64,000 bases of DNA from Paraniabella hibiscisoli (GTDB taxonomy: Bacteria > Bacteroidota > Bacteroidia > Chitinophagales > Chitinophagaceae), in contig NZ_JAKWBK010000002.1 of assembly GCF_022512515.1 (NCBI RefSeq), positions 1-64,000 of the forward strand, in the 5' to 3' direction. A model generated the notes under the pieces. The model saw nothing but the letters and a program-made list of their open reading frames with translations. It was not told the DNA's origin and made no database searches. The translations under genes and the position numbers were made by a program. Each line of letters starts with the position of its first letter. Position 1 is the first letter of the stretch. This document shows positions 1 to 9,838 of the stretch, piece by piece.

Positions 1-988
1 ATGTATGCAGAGTTGATGCTTGATCATCAGCTTGCCAAACACATTATCGAAAAAAAAGTTATAAAGCCCTGTCAAAAACGAGAGCTGGCAGGAATCTATG
101 ATAAGAACAATCCATTAGTGTTGGCAGGGCTTGCAGAGTAATTCATTTGCAACGCTCTCTTTGGTATTATCGAAGTGGTAAGGATGATAGGCGCCATTAT
201 CGATAAGCTTAGTTCTTTGGCGGATCGTTTTCCAACACGAGGTTTTGATAAGTACTATGCGATCATCCGCATTGAAGGGAAACAAATGGGCCAGAAGCCG
301 TGCTACGTGTATCGTGAGATGAACCTGTGCAGGCGCAGAAGGCATAAGAAAAGGCTTCCTCACGAATCAAAGAACCGCTTCAAAAGCAATTACTGCCCAA
401 CCAAAGTTACAGTATGGACTTCATGTCTGATAGCCTGGTGAGCGGTAGAAAATTGCGCATATTTAAGGTGGTGGATGACTGTACGAGAGAGTCACTTGCA
501 GTATGGTACGATTATTCTATCACCGGTCAGAAGTAACTGAGGATACTGGAGCAGATCACTGCAGAAGAGAAAGCCTCTTCAAGTAAGAGTAGACAATGGG
601 CCAGAGTTCACCGGAAAAGCTTTTTAGTGAATGGTGCAGTGATCGATCAATAATTATTAAATACATACAACCCGGCAAGCCGATGCAAAATACTATATAG
701 AAAGATTAAACAGAACATACAGAAGATGTGCTAGATGCGTATTTGTTTGAATCATTAGAGGAACTCAGAATACTCAACGATGAGTGGCAGCATGGCTAAC
801 CACCTAATGCCGCATCAATCGTTAAACAATCAAACGCCGGCAAAGGCCCATCAGTCGGCCCTGCCGGCACTTCATTTAAAACATATGACTGAACGGCAAC
901 AGCAGAACCCTGATCAACCATTTGCTCCAACAATCATATATTTTAAATGAACAATCACCAATTTGTCTAACTTAGACCTGTCTAAAAA
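1..988 (+). mobile_element. Decayed IS3-family (IS407-like) element, left end outside window
   Basis: This is a second, opposite-orientation copy of the element at 39767-41013; base 1 corresponds to 40759 there. It covers the last part of orfA and all of orfB, with the end motif (CTGTCTAAAAA) at 978-988. Compared with the other copy it carries many one-base insertions and deletions, for example around 530-545, 565-575, 620 and 700, so orfB is broken into short pieces. The A-run at 50-57 has eight A residues, whereas the other copy has six. Either the copy has decayed, or the repeat was poorly polished in the assembly; the density of single-base indels favours the second. The flank AAAAATGATAAGGCTTCAAG (984-1003) recurs beside the full copy. 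Confidence 0.85.
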
Positions 989-1003
989 TGATAAGGCTTC
1001 AAG

Positions 1004-1395
1004 GGCACCTGGCCGTTATGTAGGGAAGTAAGTCTGCACTGCGGATCGCTGCATCATATACTAACAAAATTAGCATTTAAATTTGATGTGCCTCATTGAT
1101 TCAAAAAGCGGGTACCAGGGGCAGCGGCGAGGAGGCGGCAGTACTTTTATTTTTATTTTTTCTTTGAGGGCGTACCCCCGGTATGGGCCGATGGGGCAAA
1201 AGTGCAGCAAGGTACACCTTATAGCCTTCGCGAATGTAATAAAGCGCTGCTCCCAAACCCCATACCGGGGCCGGGCTATCCGCTTGTAGTCCTCGCCCCG
1301 GCTAAGGGCCATGGCTATGGGCTACGCGCTGCTATCCCTCACGCGGGAAACATTATCACACACACAAGTTTAGCAGAAAAAAACATACTAAAAGT
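1004..1395. other. Non-coding gap with a 12-bp inverted repeat
   Basis: No supported gene. CCCCGGTATGGG (1176-1187) is the exact reverse complement of CCCATACCGGGG (1259-1270), so the stretch between them could form a large hairpin. At 1326-1346, on the minus strand, lies a match to the start of the dispersed GCGTGAGGGATA repeat seen again near 10.7, 32.1 and 39.5 kb. Confidence 0.5.
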
Positions 1396-1403
1396 TACTT
1401 TTG
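1396..1403 (+). promoter_or_regulatory. Probable -7 element of vsr
   Basis: TACTTTTG fits the Bacteroidota -7 consensus TAnnTTTG and lies 22 bases before the vsr start codon. A weak T-rich -33 candidate (GTTTAG) is at 1368-1373. Confidence 0.45.
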
Positions 1404-1425
1404 TAGAATTAACTTGTGAACCAGG

Positions 1426-1842
1426 ATGGCAGACGTACATGATAAAGCAACGCGAAGTTATAATATGAGCCAGGTTAAGGGCAAAGATACCAAACCTGAA
1501 ATGTTGGTTCGCAAATTCCTTTTCGCACAAGGCTTCCGTTATAGATTACATGATAAAAAATTGCCCGGAAAGCCGGATATTGTTTTGCCTAAATATAAAA
1601 CTGTAATCTTCGTTCACGGTTGTTTTTGGCATGGACATGAAGATTGTAAATATGCTGCGCTTCCTCAGACTAAAACAGAATGGTGGTTTAATAAAATTAA
1701 CGGCAATATTAGCAACGATTGTAAAGCGATAAATACCCTTGAAGCAAGAGGGTGGAAAGTGTTAGTTATTTGGGGTTGTAGCCTTAAAAAGGCAAAATTG
1801 CAAGAGACGCTTCAGGACATTGTATTTCAGCTTAGAAGTTAA
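1426..1842 (+). CDS. vsr: Very short patch repair (Vsr) DNA mismatch endonuclease
   Basis: Vsr nicks DNA 5' of the T in T:G mismatches that arise when 5-methylcytosine deaminates, and so starts repair at sites made by a cytosine-C5 methylase. The 138-residue protein is close to the usual length (E. coli Vsr has 156). The catalytic core is visible: PD at residues 50-51 (the Mg-binding Asp of the family) and HGCFWHGH at 64-71, followed by Cys74 (zinc and DNA-intercalating region). The ATG at 1426 follows a TAnnTTTG box. The gene is convergent with the C5-methylase/HNH operon at 3047-9475, which is the usual partner, but an IS481 element now separates them. The reading frame is intact. Confidence 0.95.
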   Translation: MADVHDKATRSYNMSQVKGKDTKPEMLVRKFLFAQGFRYRLHDKKLPGKPDIVLPKYKTVIFVHGCFWHGHEDCKYAALPQTKTEWWFNKINGNISNDCKAINTLEARGWKVLVIWGCSLKKAKLQETLQDIVFQLRS

Positions 1843-1870
1843 AAATTTTGTAATAGTTAGTACTTGATCG

Positions 1871-3037
1871 TACAGTCAGGGGGCTAATTTTTAAATTTTC
1901 AAAAGGGATACAGATTAAATTAATTAGGCTGCTGGACTCACTTGATCCAGCAGTTTTTGTTTGGCTAAGGTAAGCGATTCTTTAAAAGTTTGCAGTGGAG
2001 TTTTACCAAAGCAAAATCTGCCACTGTGAGGTCGCTCATTGTTGTAATGGTCCAGCCACTCGTCCAGATCATTTTGTAAAGTTTGAAGATCCTGGTAGAG
2101 CTTTCTTCGGAAGGCGATTGCATAGAACTCATCCTGCATGGTACGGTGTAAGCGTTCGCAAATTCCATTACTTTGGGGATGGCGCACTTTCGTTTTGCTG
2201 TGATCTATACCTTCAATCTGTAGATATAATTCATACTCATGATTTTCGGGTCTTCCGTTAAACTCAGTTCCTCTATCAGTAAGTATTCTGAGCATTGGTA
2301 TTTCATGTTCGTCAAAGAATGGAAGAACTTTATCATTGAGAATATCTGCCGATGTAATAGCATGTTTGCTTGTATAAAAAGCTTAGCAAAAGCTACCCGG
2401 CTATAGGTGTCAATGAAGGTTTGTTGATAAATCCTACCTACACCTTTAATTGTGCCAACATAATAGGTGTCCTGGGAACCTAGATAACCAGGATGCTCCG
2501 TTTCAATTTCCCCATGGGCTTCTTGCTTTTCTTTTTTCCGTTCCATCGCTATAACCTGGGCTTCCGTAAGGATCAAACCGTCCTGAGCTACGCGAGCCTC
2601 CAGAGCCTTGAGACGTTTTTCAAAAATCTCCAGATCATGCCGTTGCCACACACAACGAACGCCAGCTGCTGAAATAAAAATACCCTGCTTGCGAAGTTCA
2701 TTGGAAGCTCTGGATTGGCCATAGGCTGGAAAATCGAATGCCATTTTAACAACAGCATTCTCAACTGCTGGGTCTACACGATTTTTGGGAATGGGTTTAC
2801 GGCGACTTATTTCTCTGAGAGCCTCTTCTCCTCCAGTCTCATAGAGTTGTTTAAGACGGTAAAAACTGTCACGGCTAGTACCCATTAATTTACAGGCACG
2901 AGTCACATTGTTCAATTGTTCGGCTAAATTGAGTAAGCCAACTCTGGATTTGATTAACTTAGTTGCAGAATTCATAATCTGACTTTTGGGGGTTATTAAT
3001 TTAGTTTGTCGTTACTCTAAATTAACCCCAACTGTCA
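1871..3037 (-). mobile_element. IS481-family insertion sequence
   Basis: The element holds one transposase gene. Its imperfect terminal inverted repeats share the pattern ACAGTYRGGGG(n)YTAATTT: one end begins at about 1871, the other ends at about 3037. It lies between vsr (stop at 1842) and the HNH endonuclease gene (stop at 3047), ten bases beyond the latter, so it broke neither coding region. I could not see a clear target-site duplication. Confidence 0.75.
1924..2975 (-). CDS. IS481-family transposase (frame broken once)
   Basis: This is a DDE transposase of the integrase-core type. The N-terminal part (2975 to about 2380) has a helix-turn-helix (residues about 15-60) and the first catalytic Asp region (DTYSRVAFAKLF). 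The C-terminal part, in another frame (2295-1924), has the second Asp (TDRGTEF) and the Glu in a segment reading NGICERLHR, then the usual GKTPLQTF tail. The break lies near 2380-2395, next to an A-run, so it could be a sequencing indel; as written the element could not make a full transposase. The combined length of about 350 residues is normal for the family. Confidence 0.85.
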
Positions 3038-3046
3038 GATTAAGTC

Positions 3047-3820
3047 TTAACTTCTACAAGTTATTCTTCTTTCCTCTACAATTCCCTTCAATTCCTCAAT
3101 ACTAAATATGGGTTTTCTTTTGTGGATTATGGAATGACAATTAGGACAGACTGGAATTAAATCTTGCTCGGGATTAAATACATATTCCTTTCCAATAGAA
3201 GATATAGGAATTATATGATGTACATGAATATATCCTTTCCCAATATCGCCATATATTAAATAGAAGTCGAATTGGCAAACCTTACACAATGCACCATGAT
3301 ATGCTATACACATTCTTCTTGCCAGCGGATTACGCTCATACTTATTTACTGAAATTTTCGAAGTGGTACCTTCTCGCAAATGTGTATTTTTGGACAGCCC
3401 AGAGTAAGTAGGTTCTTCTAATAAATTATATGGATAATTTTCAAATTTCCAAACAACTTTAACCGGCGTTGTATTTTGGTATTCTTTTGCAACTACATTT
3501 CCTTCAAATACAAAGGGTGCCTTATCTTCTGTACGTGTAAACAAGAATATTTTCTGCTCTTCGGCAGGATGAAGCATTGCATCTATTTGGGGTTGTTTTA
3601 AATGGGATGTTGTAGCACCTTCCCATACAAACAAGTCTCCATCCCAATAGTTATTGTAGTCATGGCCCGTTCTACCAGGAATGCCTACATTGGAGAAAAT
3701 GAAATAATTTCCTTCATATTCTCTGTACCCTTTATCCCAGGCACCTCTTTGTCTTTCTGGAGGTACATCAAGAATCTTGTAGATATCCCGTTTGGTATAT
3801 TTATTACCTATTTCAAACAT
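3047..3820 (-). CDS. HNH restriction endonuclease with DUF3427-like N-terminal domain
   Basis: This is the probable cleavage subunit of the C5 restriction-modification locus. The 257 residues divide into an N-terminal domain (about 1-127, with an aromatic-rich sensor-like stretch GYREYEGNYFIFSN and WEG at 66-68) and a C-terminal HNH domain. HNH features are HVHHIIP (199-205), Asn216, the CPNCH knuckle (225-229) and a terminal His at 233; a second CxxC is at 179-182. The N-terminal part resembles the DUF3427-type modules that precede HNH domains in several restriction enzymes. This is recognition by eye and is less certain than the HNH call. It is the last gene of the operon, starting two bases after the stop of the 117-residue gene. 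A fragment of a close homologue remains at about 38.09-38.27 kb. Confidence 0.88.
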   Translation of the reverse strand: MFEIGNKYTKRDIYKILDVPPERQRGAWDKGYREYEGNYFIFSNVGIPGRTGHDYNNYWDGDLFVWEGATTSHLKQPQIDAMLHPAEEQKIFLFTRTEDKAPFVFEGNVVAKEYQNTTPVKVVWKFENYPYNLLEEPTYSGLSKNTHLREGTTSKISVNKYERNPLARRMCIAYHGALCKVCQFDFYLIYGDIGKGYIHVHHIIPISSIGKEYVFNPEQDLIPVCPNCHSIIHKRKPIFSIEELKGIVEERRITCRS

Positions 3821-3822
3821 GA

Positions 3823-4176
3823 CTAAATCTTCACAAAATCAACGCCTACTCTTGAAGGGTGACCGAATGCATGGTTCGCTATCCTTTGAGCATAATCATT
3901 GCGTAATGTAGTTATATACTTAACATCAAAATAATTAAGATTTTGATCAATTTGTTCTTTAGTAAACTTATTAGTTATATCCCAAATTCTGATTTTGTTA
4001 TCTATAAGCTTGTTTCTTTCGACGTTGTAAACTTTAGGTTTAATATAAAAGGGTTTATAAAGAAAAGACTTGTAAGCTCTTAATTCTGCCTCTAGCTTTC
4101 TATTATAAAATTGCTCATCTGTTTCTCCGTCCTGTTTTTTAATTTTCCCCTTCTTTACAATCTCTGCATCCCCCAT
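3823..4176 (-). CDS. Small conserved protein of the C5-methylase/GHKL operon
   Basis: A 117-residue protein that I do not recognise. The first third is charged and rich in Lys and Glu. The last 60 residues (from KIRIWDITNKFTKEQ) are the conserved part: the same stretch survives in a homologue remnant at 38264-38440 with about three-quarters identity. Its start codon overlaps the end of the receiver-like gene by 22 bases and its stop is two bases from the HNH start, so the three genes are probably translationally coupled. A small adaptor or inhibitor of the nuclease is one reading, based only on this position. Confidence 0.8.
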   Translation of the reverse strand: MGDAEIVKKGKIKKQDGETDEQFYNRKLEAELRAYKSFLYKPFYIKPKVYNVERNKLIDNKIRIWDITNKFTKEQIDQNLNYFDVKYITTLRNDYAQRIANHAFGHPSRVGVDFVKI

Positions 4177-5514
4177 TGTACTACTTTATTGTTAGGCAGA
4201 AAACTCAGAAATGCAGTGTCGCCTAATCGCAATGCAGTTTCCACATCCGGAAACTCTTTACCTTTTGCAAAGTAAAAATTTGATTCAATTTTGTTTGGGT
4301 AATAACAATCACACAAAGCTGTTATGCATAGATAATAGTCTTCTCCTGAGCCTTGAAAAACATCTCCGAAATTTAAATTTGGTATATCTTCCGAATTTAA
4401 ACTTTTTACAGAAACAGCATTGTAAAAGACGTTCAACTGAAATAAGTCTTCAACTGTCGGTGCTTTTTTTCTAATTCTACACTTTTAAAGTTTAAAAAGT
4501 CTTCTTTCAATAATTCTAGTTTTGCCGTTCTTAATTTTAGAGTTGCTTGCTCTAACAAAAGTTTCTTGACAATAATTCCAAATGTTTTATCATCCTTAAT
4601 ATGATTTCTGAATTGAAAAAGTGCTTCTGTGGAAGATTTTAAAATTGTTTCATCAATAAAGCGTTCATTTTTGTTAAATACGGATTGCATTTCCAGTCCT
4701 AGCAATTGAAAAAAACTGCTTTTATTCTTTATTACCTGATCTGATATCCTTCTAATTAAATGACTATAGTCGGAATCGCCTTCTTCCTTTTTTATAGCCA
4801 GAACAAAAGTATTATTTATAATAAAAGAATCTTCTCCTGAATAAATTACTTCGTGGTTAATATAATTTTCTTTTTGAAAAAGTACTTTTCGTAGTCAAGA
4901 GAAATGTTAATTAGATCAAGTACTATGTTTTTCGACTTATCTCTAAACCTTTCAATAGGAAATTCATCTAAGACTATCTGATTATCTTCAAAAAATGAAT
5001 CAATACTATTGCTAGGGTTTCTCTGAAATTCTGCAATTTCTTCTATTGTTACATGAGCATAGGTATTCTTTATATTTTCAATTTCGTCTTTTTGCAAACC
5101 AGAAAAGTATGCTGTTAAATAGAGAGGTATCTTATCAAAATTTGCCGCCCTTGAGTAAATGCAGCAAAAATTAATGTATGGCGCTTCTATGGATTTCGCA
5201 AGTAGTTCTAATGAATATTGTTGTCCATCATTGTCATTCAGCTCCCAATCTAATAGTATCAAATCTTTTCCTGTAAACAAATAATTTATCAAAGAATTAT
5301 CTGTTATCTGCTCTTTTTGAAACTTATGAACTAGCAGGCTTTTTCCATTCTCTTTGAATGTTTTAAACAATGCCCCCGATAATTTTTCTTCTACTACACC
5401 TGTGTCAATCGGGGTTCCGGAATAAAAATCTTTAGCTTTATCATCAATAAAAACAGCAGAATTTATAGATGAATTTAATATGGCAAATGCTTTATCACTA
5501 TACATTTCCTTCAA
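4155..5514 (-). CDS. Receiver-like (CheY-fold) protein of the GHKL operon (two frame breaks)
   Basis: The N-terminal 130 residues look like a response-regulator receiver domain: an acidic pair in FIDDKAKDF (Asp24-Asp25) and a likely phospho-acceptor Asp89 in DLILLDWELND. The rest, reached after one frame break near 4875 (C-rich/A-rich run) and another at about 4465 (run of seven A residues), is a long helical region followed by a C-terminal domain ending at 4155; the total is about 450 residues. No DNA-binding output domain is seen. The gene overlaps the GHKL kinase gene by 17 bases, which makes it the natural partner of that ATPase. How the phosphorelay would act on a restriction enzyme is unknown. 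Confidence 0.72.
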
Positions 5515-8404
5515 TAGTTTGGTTTATCACGAAGCATGCTCCGTTTAAAGAGTTATAGGTTTTATCATTAGTTGCATAAATATCCAGGCCGGCTTCGTTT
5601 AAACTTTGTTTCGATAAATAAAGTCCGATACCTCTGCCGTTAGGACGCTGAGAATAGAAAAGGTCACATATTTTATCAAGTCTATAATCGGGTATCTTTT
5701 CTCCCGAATTAGCAATAACGATTTCCTTACTATCAGGCAAATAATCAAGCTTAATGATGCGTTGTTCTTTATTGCGCATCCAATAAATTGCGTTATTGAT
5801 AATGTTTATAAATACGGTGTGAATTACAGGTTCTTTAATACTGATAGAATGGTTTTTGAAATCGTCAGATACTTCAAATTGTATATCGTATTCTTTTATT
5901 TGATTTTCAAAAAATCAAGTAAGTAATTATAAATAGTGTTTCCCGCAATATCTTTTACCAATGCGCCGGATATCCGATATAAAGGTGATAATAGTGCATA
6001 TTTATCTTCTAATTGTTTAAAATTTCTTTCTAAAAAATTAAACTCTGAAATCGAATTGACCTCATTATTTTCACGTAACACGCCTAATTGATTATTTATT
6101 TTTGCGTACAGCTGGTTAAACTCATGGTCAATAATTTCAACAGCAATACCCAATTGAGCTGTATCTCTTGTTTGTTCCCATTGATATTTCATTTGCTCAT
6201 ACTGTGCTTTATAAGCACCTTGAACTTGCTCTTCATCAATATCAAAGGATAATCGCTTAATATGTTCTACCAGCGGAAACAATGTTTTTTCCGCTTCTGC
6301 TAGTAGTGTGCTGTACAGGTTTTCTACCTCATTGGTGAATTGGCCCACCTGCTCTTTAGAGACTATAGTATTAAGCGTTTTTTCTTTATTTTCAGAAAGT
6401 GAGTTACTTAGACGTTTTGCCCGTTCTCTGTAATCCTTCATTAAAGAATCAGATTTTTCATCTAGCTGTTGCCGGTATTCATTAAGTGATTTTTCCAGGG
6501 CTGAAATATACCCGTTATATTTTTTGGTAAAATCGATCTTTAAATCCCTGATCTCCAGTTTGTCCTGCGCCTTTTTATTTAATGCTTCTCTTCGGGGGTT
6601 ACCAATTCAATATAATTATTAAGGCGGCTTTCAAATTTATACAATCGTTCTTTTTGGGTCTCCGTAGGTTTATATCGCTTAGGAACTTTCGGGACCAAAC
6701 CTTTAAACTCTAAATCTAGTTTTTGAATTTCGTCCAAAATATCTTCAACCTCCGAGTAGGTGATATTAATGTTATTCAGTTTTTCATCCAGTGTAGTCAG
6801 CAGGTGTTCATATTTTGTTTGATGTTCTTCTAACCTTTGCGGATAACTGGTCAATGATTTGGTAAATGCAATTTTTTCCGCCTTTTCTCTGGCTTTATCG
6901 GCTTGTAAAGCCTCATTTTGAGCGTTAATTTGTTTCTTCTTATCCAGAAAAAGTGATTCTTTGGCTTCAGTAGCAAAATAGTCTTGCGCTAGTGTTACAA
7001 AAAAACCAATAACATCATTTACGAAAGATTGATACTGGGTATTGGCAATTAAACCTTCGCGACTTGATTTATCTATTAGCTTTGGATTTTTATCTCTTTC
7101 GAGTCCAAGGTAGCCAAACATTCTTCTGTAGGAAAAATAATAAGTTCCCGCCCTTTTGGATCGCCTCTCTTCAAAATTTAGAAAATCTGCATTGTACCTC
7201 CCATAAGGCAGCACTCTAAATTCATCTCTATAAATATATAATCCACCATATAAAGTGGCTTTTGCTTTTAACCCTGCGAACTGTTGCTCTGTAAGAAGTG
7301 ATGATTTTTCTTCACCTTGAGAGTAGCCTAATTCAATAGGAATTTCACCGTAGAAGGACGATGATTTTCTTTGCCTCGGGTTCAAATAATCGTAATCTAT
7401 GATTTGGTCATAAATTCTTATTTGTCCTTTAAACCCTCCCTTGCCATCAAATTTCCCATTTATAAAAACATCTGCTAAGTCAAAATCGCTTCTCGTGAAA
7501 AAATTGCCAGATGAAGTAAGTAAATCATATTGTTCAGATTCAGTGTGAATATTTATAATAGTAGAAATGTGTATTGTTTTCTCTTTAAACGGATTTGTAA
7601 AGCCTGATAAACTGGTGAGCACAAACATTTTTTCATCTCTATTATCATCATCTTTTTCTGAAAGCTCTATGATTTGATTAATAGGGTCAAAAATCAAGAA
7701 CATAGTTCCGTGTGCGTCATCTGAGTGAAAAAAGAAGATATATGGTTTAAAACAGGTTCTTCTAATATTGTATTTTTCGTCTCTGAAATAATAACCGATT
7801 TTAAATCTATTTGTTTGTCTTCCCAAATCGGGTTACCATCTGCGTCAGACTCTTTATCAAAGTTTGACAAAAACATCCGCTTCAATTTAGAAAATGCTGT
7901 TTCTAATAACTCGATATTTTCGACAGATTGAATAGGAATAACAATGTCGTCCAGAAATAAATTATAATTTTCTAACAACCTCCAATCAAAATATACTGCT
8001 TGCAAAGGATAGCCCATTTTCTTAGTCAGCATCAGCATAGGGTTGCCTAAATAGGCTACAGACAAGCGTCCTATACCTTTTTCGCCTGCTTTAATACGGG
8101 GCTTTTTCCACAGCGTATCTTCAGACTCCTGCTCCAGTTCCGCCCTGGACTTTGAGTCTGTTCCCAGCACCAGCCATTTATCTAAGATATCCGTGTCGGA
8201 CATTCCTTTACCGTCATCAGAAATGGCGAAGTAAGTTTTTGAAAGTCCTTTGTAACCTTCTTTGTATAAATCAGCTCTCAGGCTATCGGCATAAGCATCA
8301 TAACCGTTTTTCCATAATTCTGTAATGGCAGTAGGTAAATCGGCAATTTGTCCTTTTCCCAATAAATCAACAGCCCGGGCTTTCGTTCTAAATTGCATTT
8401 GCAT
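5498..8404 (-). CDS. Large protein with two GHKL ATPase domains (MORC/kinase-like; frame breaks)
   Basis: About 970 residues in one gene broken by three single-base shifts, all in homopolymers (near 7725, 6592 and 5913). The N-terminal GHKL domain has an N-box (Glu29, Asn33 and Asp36 in ELWKNGYD), DDGKGM at 63-68 and GEKGIGRLS at 107-115, like MutL/MORC/Hsp90 ATPases. A long middle region and coiled coil follow. The C-terminal part looks like a histidine kinase: a helix with DHEFNQLY (possible phospho-His), then NIINNAIYW (N-box), ANSGEKIP and GRGIGLYLSKQ (G-boxes). MORC-type GHKL proteins are known from restriction-modification operons. A second kinase-like domain together with a receiver-like neighbour is unusual. 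The start overlaps the methylase stop by 17 bases. Confidence 0.78.
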
Positions 8405-9475
8405 GTTTTTTTATAGCCATACCTATATGTCTGGCATATTCGGGTGGAACGGCATTACCAATAAGGCGTGCTATAGAAGCAATGCTGGGACCATAAAATT
8501 TATATGTTTTAGGAAAGGATTGCAAAGTGGCACCTTCTCTCAATGATAACGGTCTGTCTTCTTCCGGGTGTATAAATCTGCCATTGGAAATACTGAAAAA
8601 CTTGGTTGTAATCGTAGGTGATGGTCTGTTCCACCAAAGTCTGCCGTAAGTATCTTTAAAAGAATCGTCTCTGCCTATAAAACACTTTAATTGCAAGTGC
8701 TCTATATTGGCGAAGCCAAATCTGGTACCCCGTCTTTTTTATATATTGTAATCTTTCAGCATTAATACTACTTATCTTTTGTACCGTATGTATAAAAGGA
8801 GTAGTATCTTTATGACCGTGCGAAATCTTCGGAAAACCATTTTGCTCACCGAGTACATCAGACACCGTTATCGGTTTCGAATTTAGTTTAGCAGGAAAAA
8901 TAGCTTCGTCGATAACCCGGTTGGCAACCAGTGTAAATCTTTTTCTGCTTTGAGGTACACCGTAATCGCAAACATTGTGAACATCAAAATGCACTTTTAT
9001 AGCCTTCTGTTTCGAGCCAATGTATAAATCCTGCCAGTCCGCTTTCTTCTTTTTGCCGCAATACACCAGGTACATTTTCTACCACAACAAAGCCTGGTCT
9101 GAAATATTCTACAAACCTTCTGAATTCGATCAATAAGTTTTTAGATTCACTTGATTTTTTCTTGTCAGTGTTTATGATACTCCAAAACTGGCAGGGGCTA
9201 CAACCGATGAGTATCAACTCATCGTCGTTTCTTTTAGTCCTAGTTTTTTTGAAGTTGCTGCTCTTTCAACTCAAAAACATTGGCCAGAATAAACTGAGCA
9301 CCATCTATATTTGATTCATATGTTTCTCTACACTGTTCTTCGTAATCTATACCGGCCAGAACATTAATTCCGGCCATCTTCATACCATAACTCATGCCGC
9401 CACCGCCGCAGAAAAAATCTACTGCTTTAAGCCCGCTGAGCGGAAGATTATTGCCGTTTTTAGTCGTTTTTTCAT
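8388..9475 (-). CDS. DNA (cytosine-5-)-methyltransferase (several frame breaks)
   Basis: It methylates C5 of cytosine in a specific DNA site. Family motifs occur in order across four frame segments: motif I DFFCGGGG (about 9420), motif IV GCSPCQ (about 9200), motif VI ENVP (about 9085), motif VIII QSRKRF (about 8950), motif IX region with PSPTITT (about 8620) and motif X RLIGNAVPP (about 8470). The breaks lie in homopolymers: T6 at 9467-9472, T7 at 9244-9250, an A-run near 9000 and an A-run near 8740. Restoring one base at 9467 lets translation start at ATG 9475 (MKKTTKNG), just after a -7 box; the longer upstream start is unlikely. The total of about 360 residues is normal. It heads the operon down to 3047. 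Confidence 0.9.
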
Positions 9476-9481
9476 TCGGTC

Positions 9482-9489
9482 CAAATGTA
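9482..9489 (-). promoter_or_regulatory. Probable -7 element of the C5-methylase operon
   Basis: On the minus strand the sequence is TACATTTG, matching TAnnTTTG. It ends seven bases before the proposed ATG at 9475, so the transcript would be leaderless or nearly so. Confidence 0.45.
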
Positions 9490-9527
9490 TTACTAAATTT
9501 AACTATTTTATACACAATAGTTTGCAA

Positions 9528-9838
9528 ATTTCAGTAATTTTATTATTCTTTTACTACAGTATTTTTCTTAACAATACAAAAATACTTTTCATTTTTCGTT
9601 AAAAACCGGGGTTTTCCCCGTTTTTTGTTACTGTTTTTTACTTATGAGCTGTTGTAGTAACAGCTTTTGATCCTGAGCCACAAAGCTAATTCAACCTCAC
9701 AAACAAATCAATACTGGAAAACCCTACTTTTTAATAGAGCAATCTGCAATAGTTATTATTGACAAGAAGCATTCTTCTATTTCTGATTGCAAAATATACT
9801 TAGATGATACCGAATTTAGCGGCATTTACAATATGTAA
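9528..9838. other. Intergenic region with terminator and a duplicated 25-bp block
   Basis: No gene seen. A terminator-like hairpin (CGGGG-TTTT-CCCCG flanked by A and T runs) is at 9601-9626. The block CAATACTGGAAAACCCTACT and its following T5A2 (9709-9733) recurs at 45196-45221, also close to a similar hairpin, so the two intergenic regions share origin in part. Confidence 0.6.
9601..9626. terminator. Bidirectional-type intrinsic terminator
   Basis: AAAAAC CGGGG TTTT CCCCG TTTTTT: a 5-bp GC stem with complementary A and T runs outside, so it can act in both directions. It is upstream of the C5-methylase promoter and downstream of nothing obvious on the plus strand. Confidence 0.55.

Noticed and set aside
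9476..9527. Upstream start of the C5-methylase at 9527
   Set aside because: It would place the promoter box at 9482-9489 inside the gene; the ATG at 9475 with one restored base fits better.
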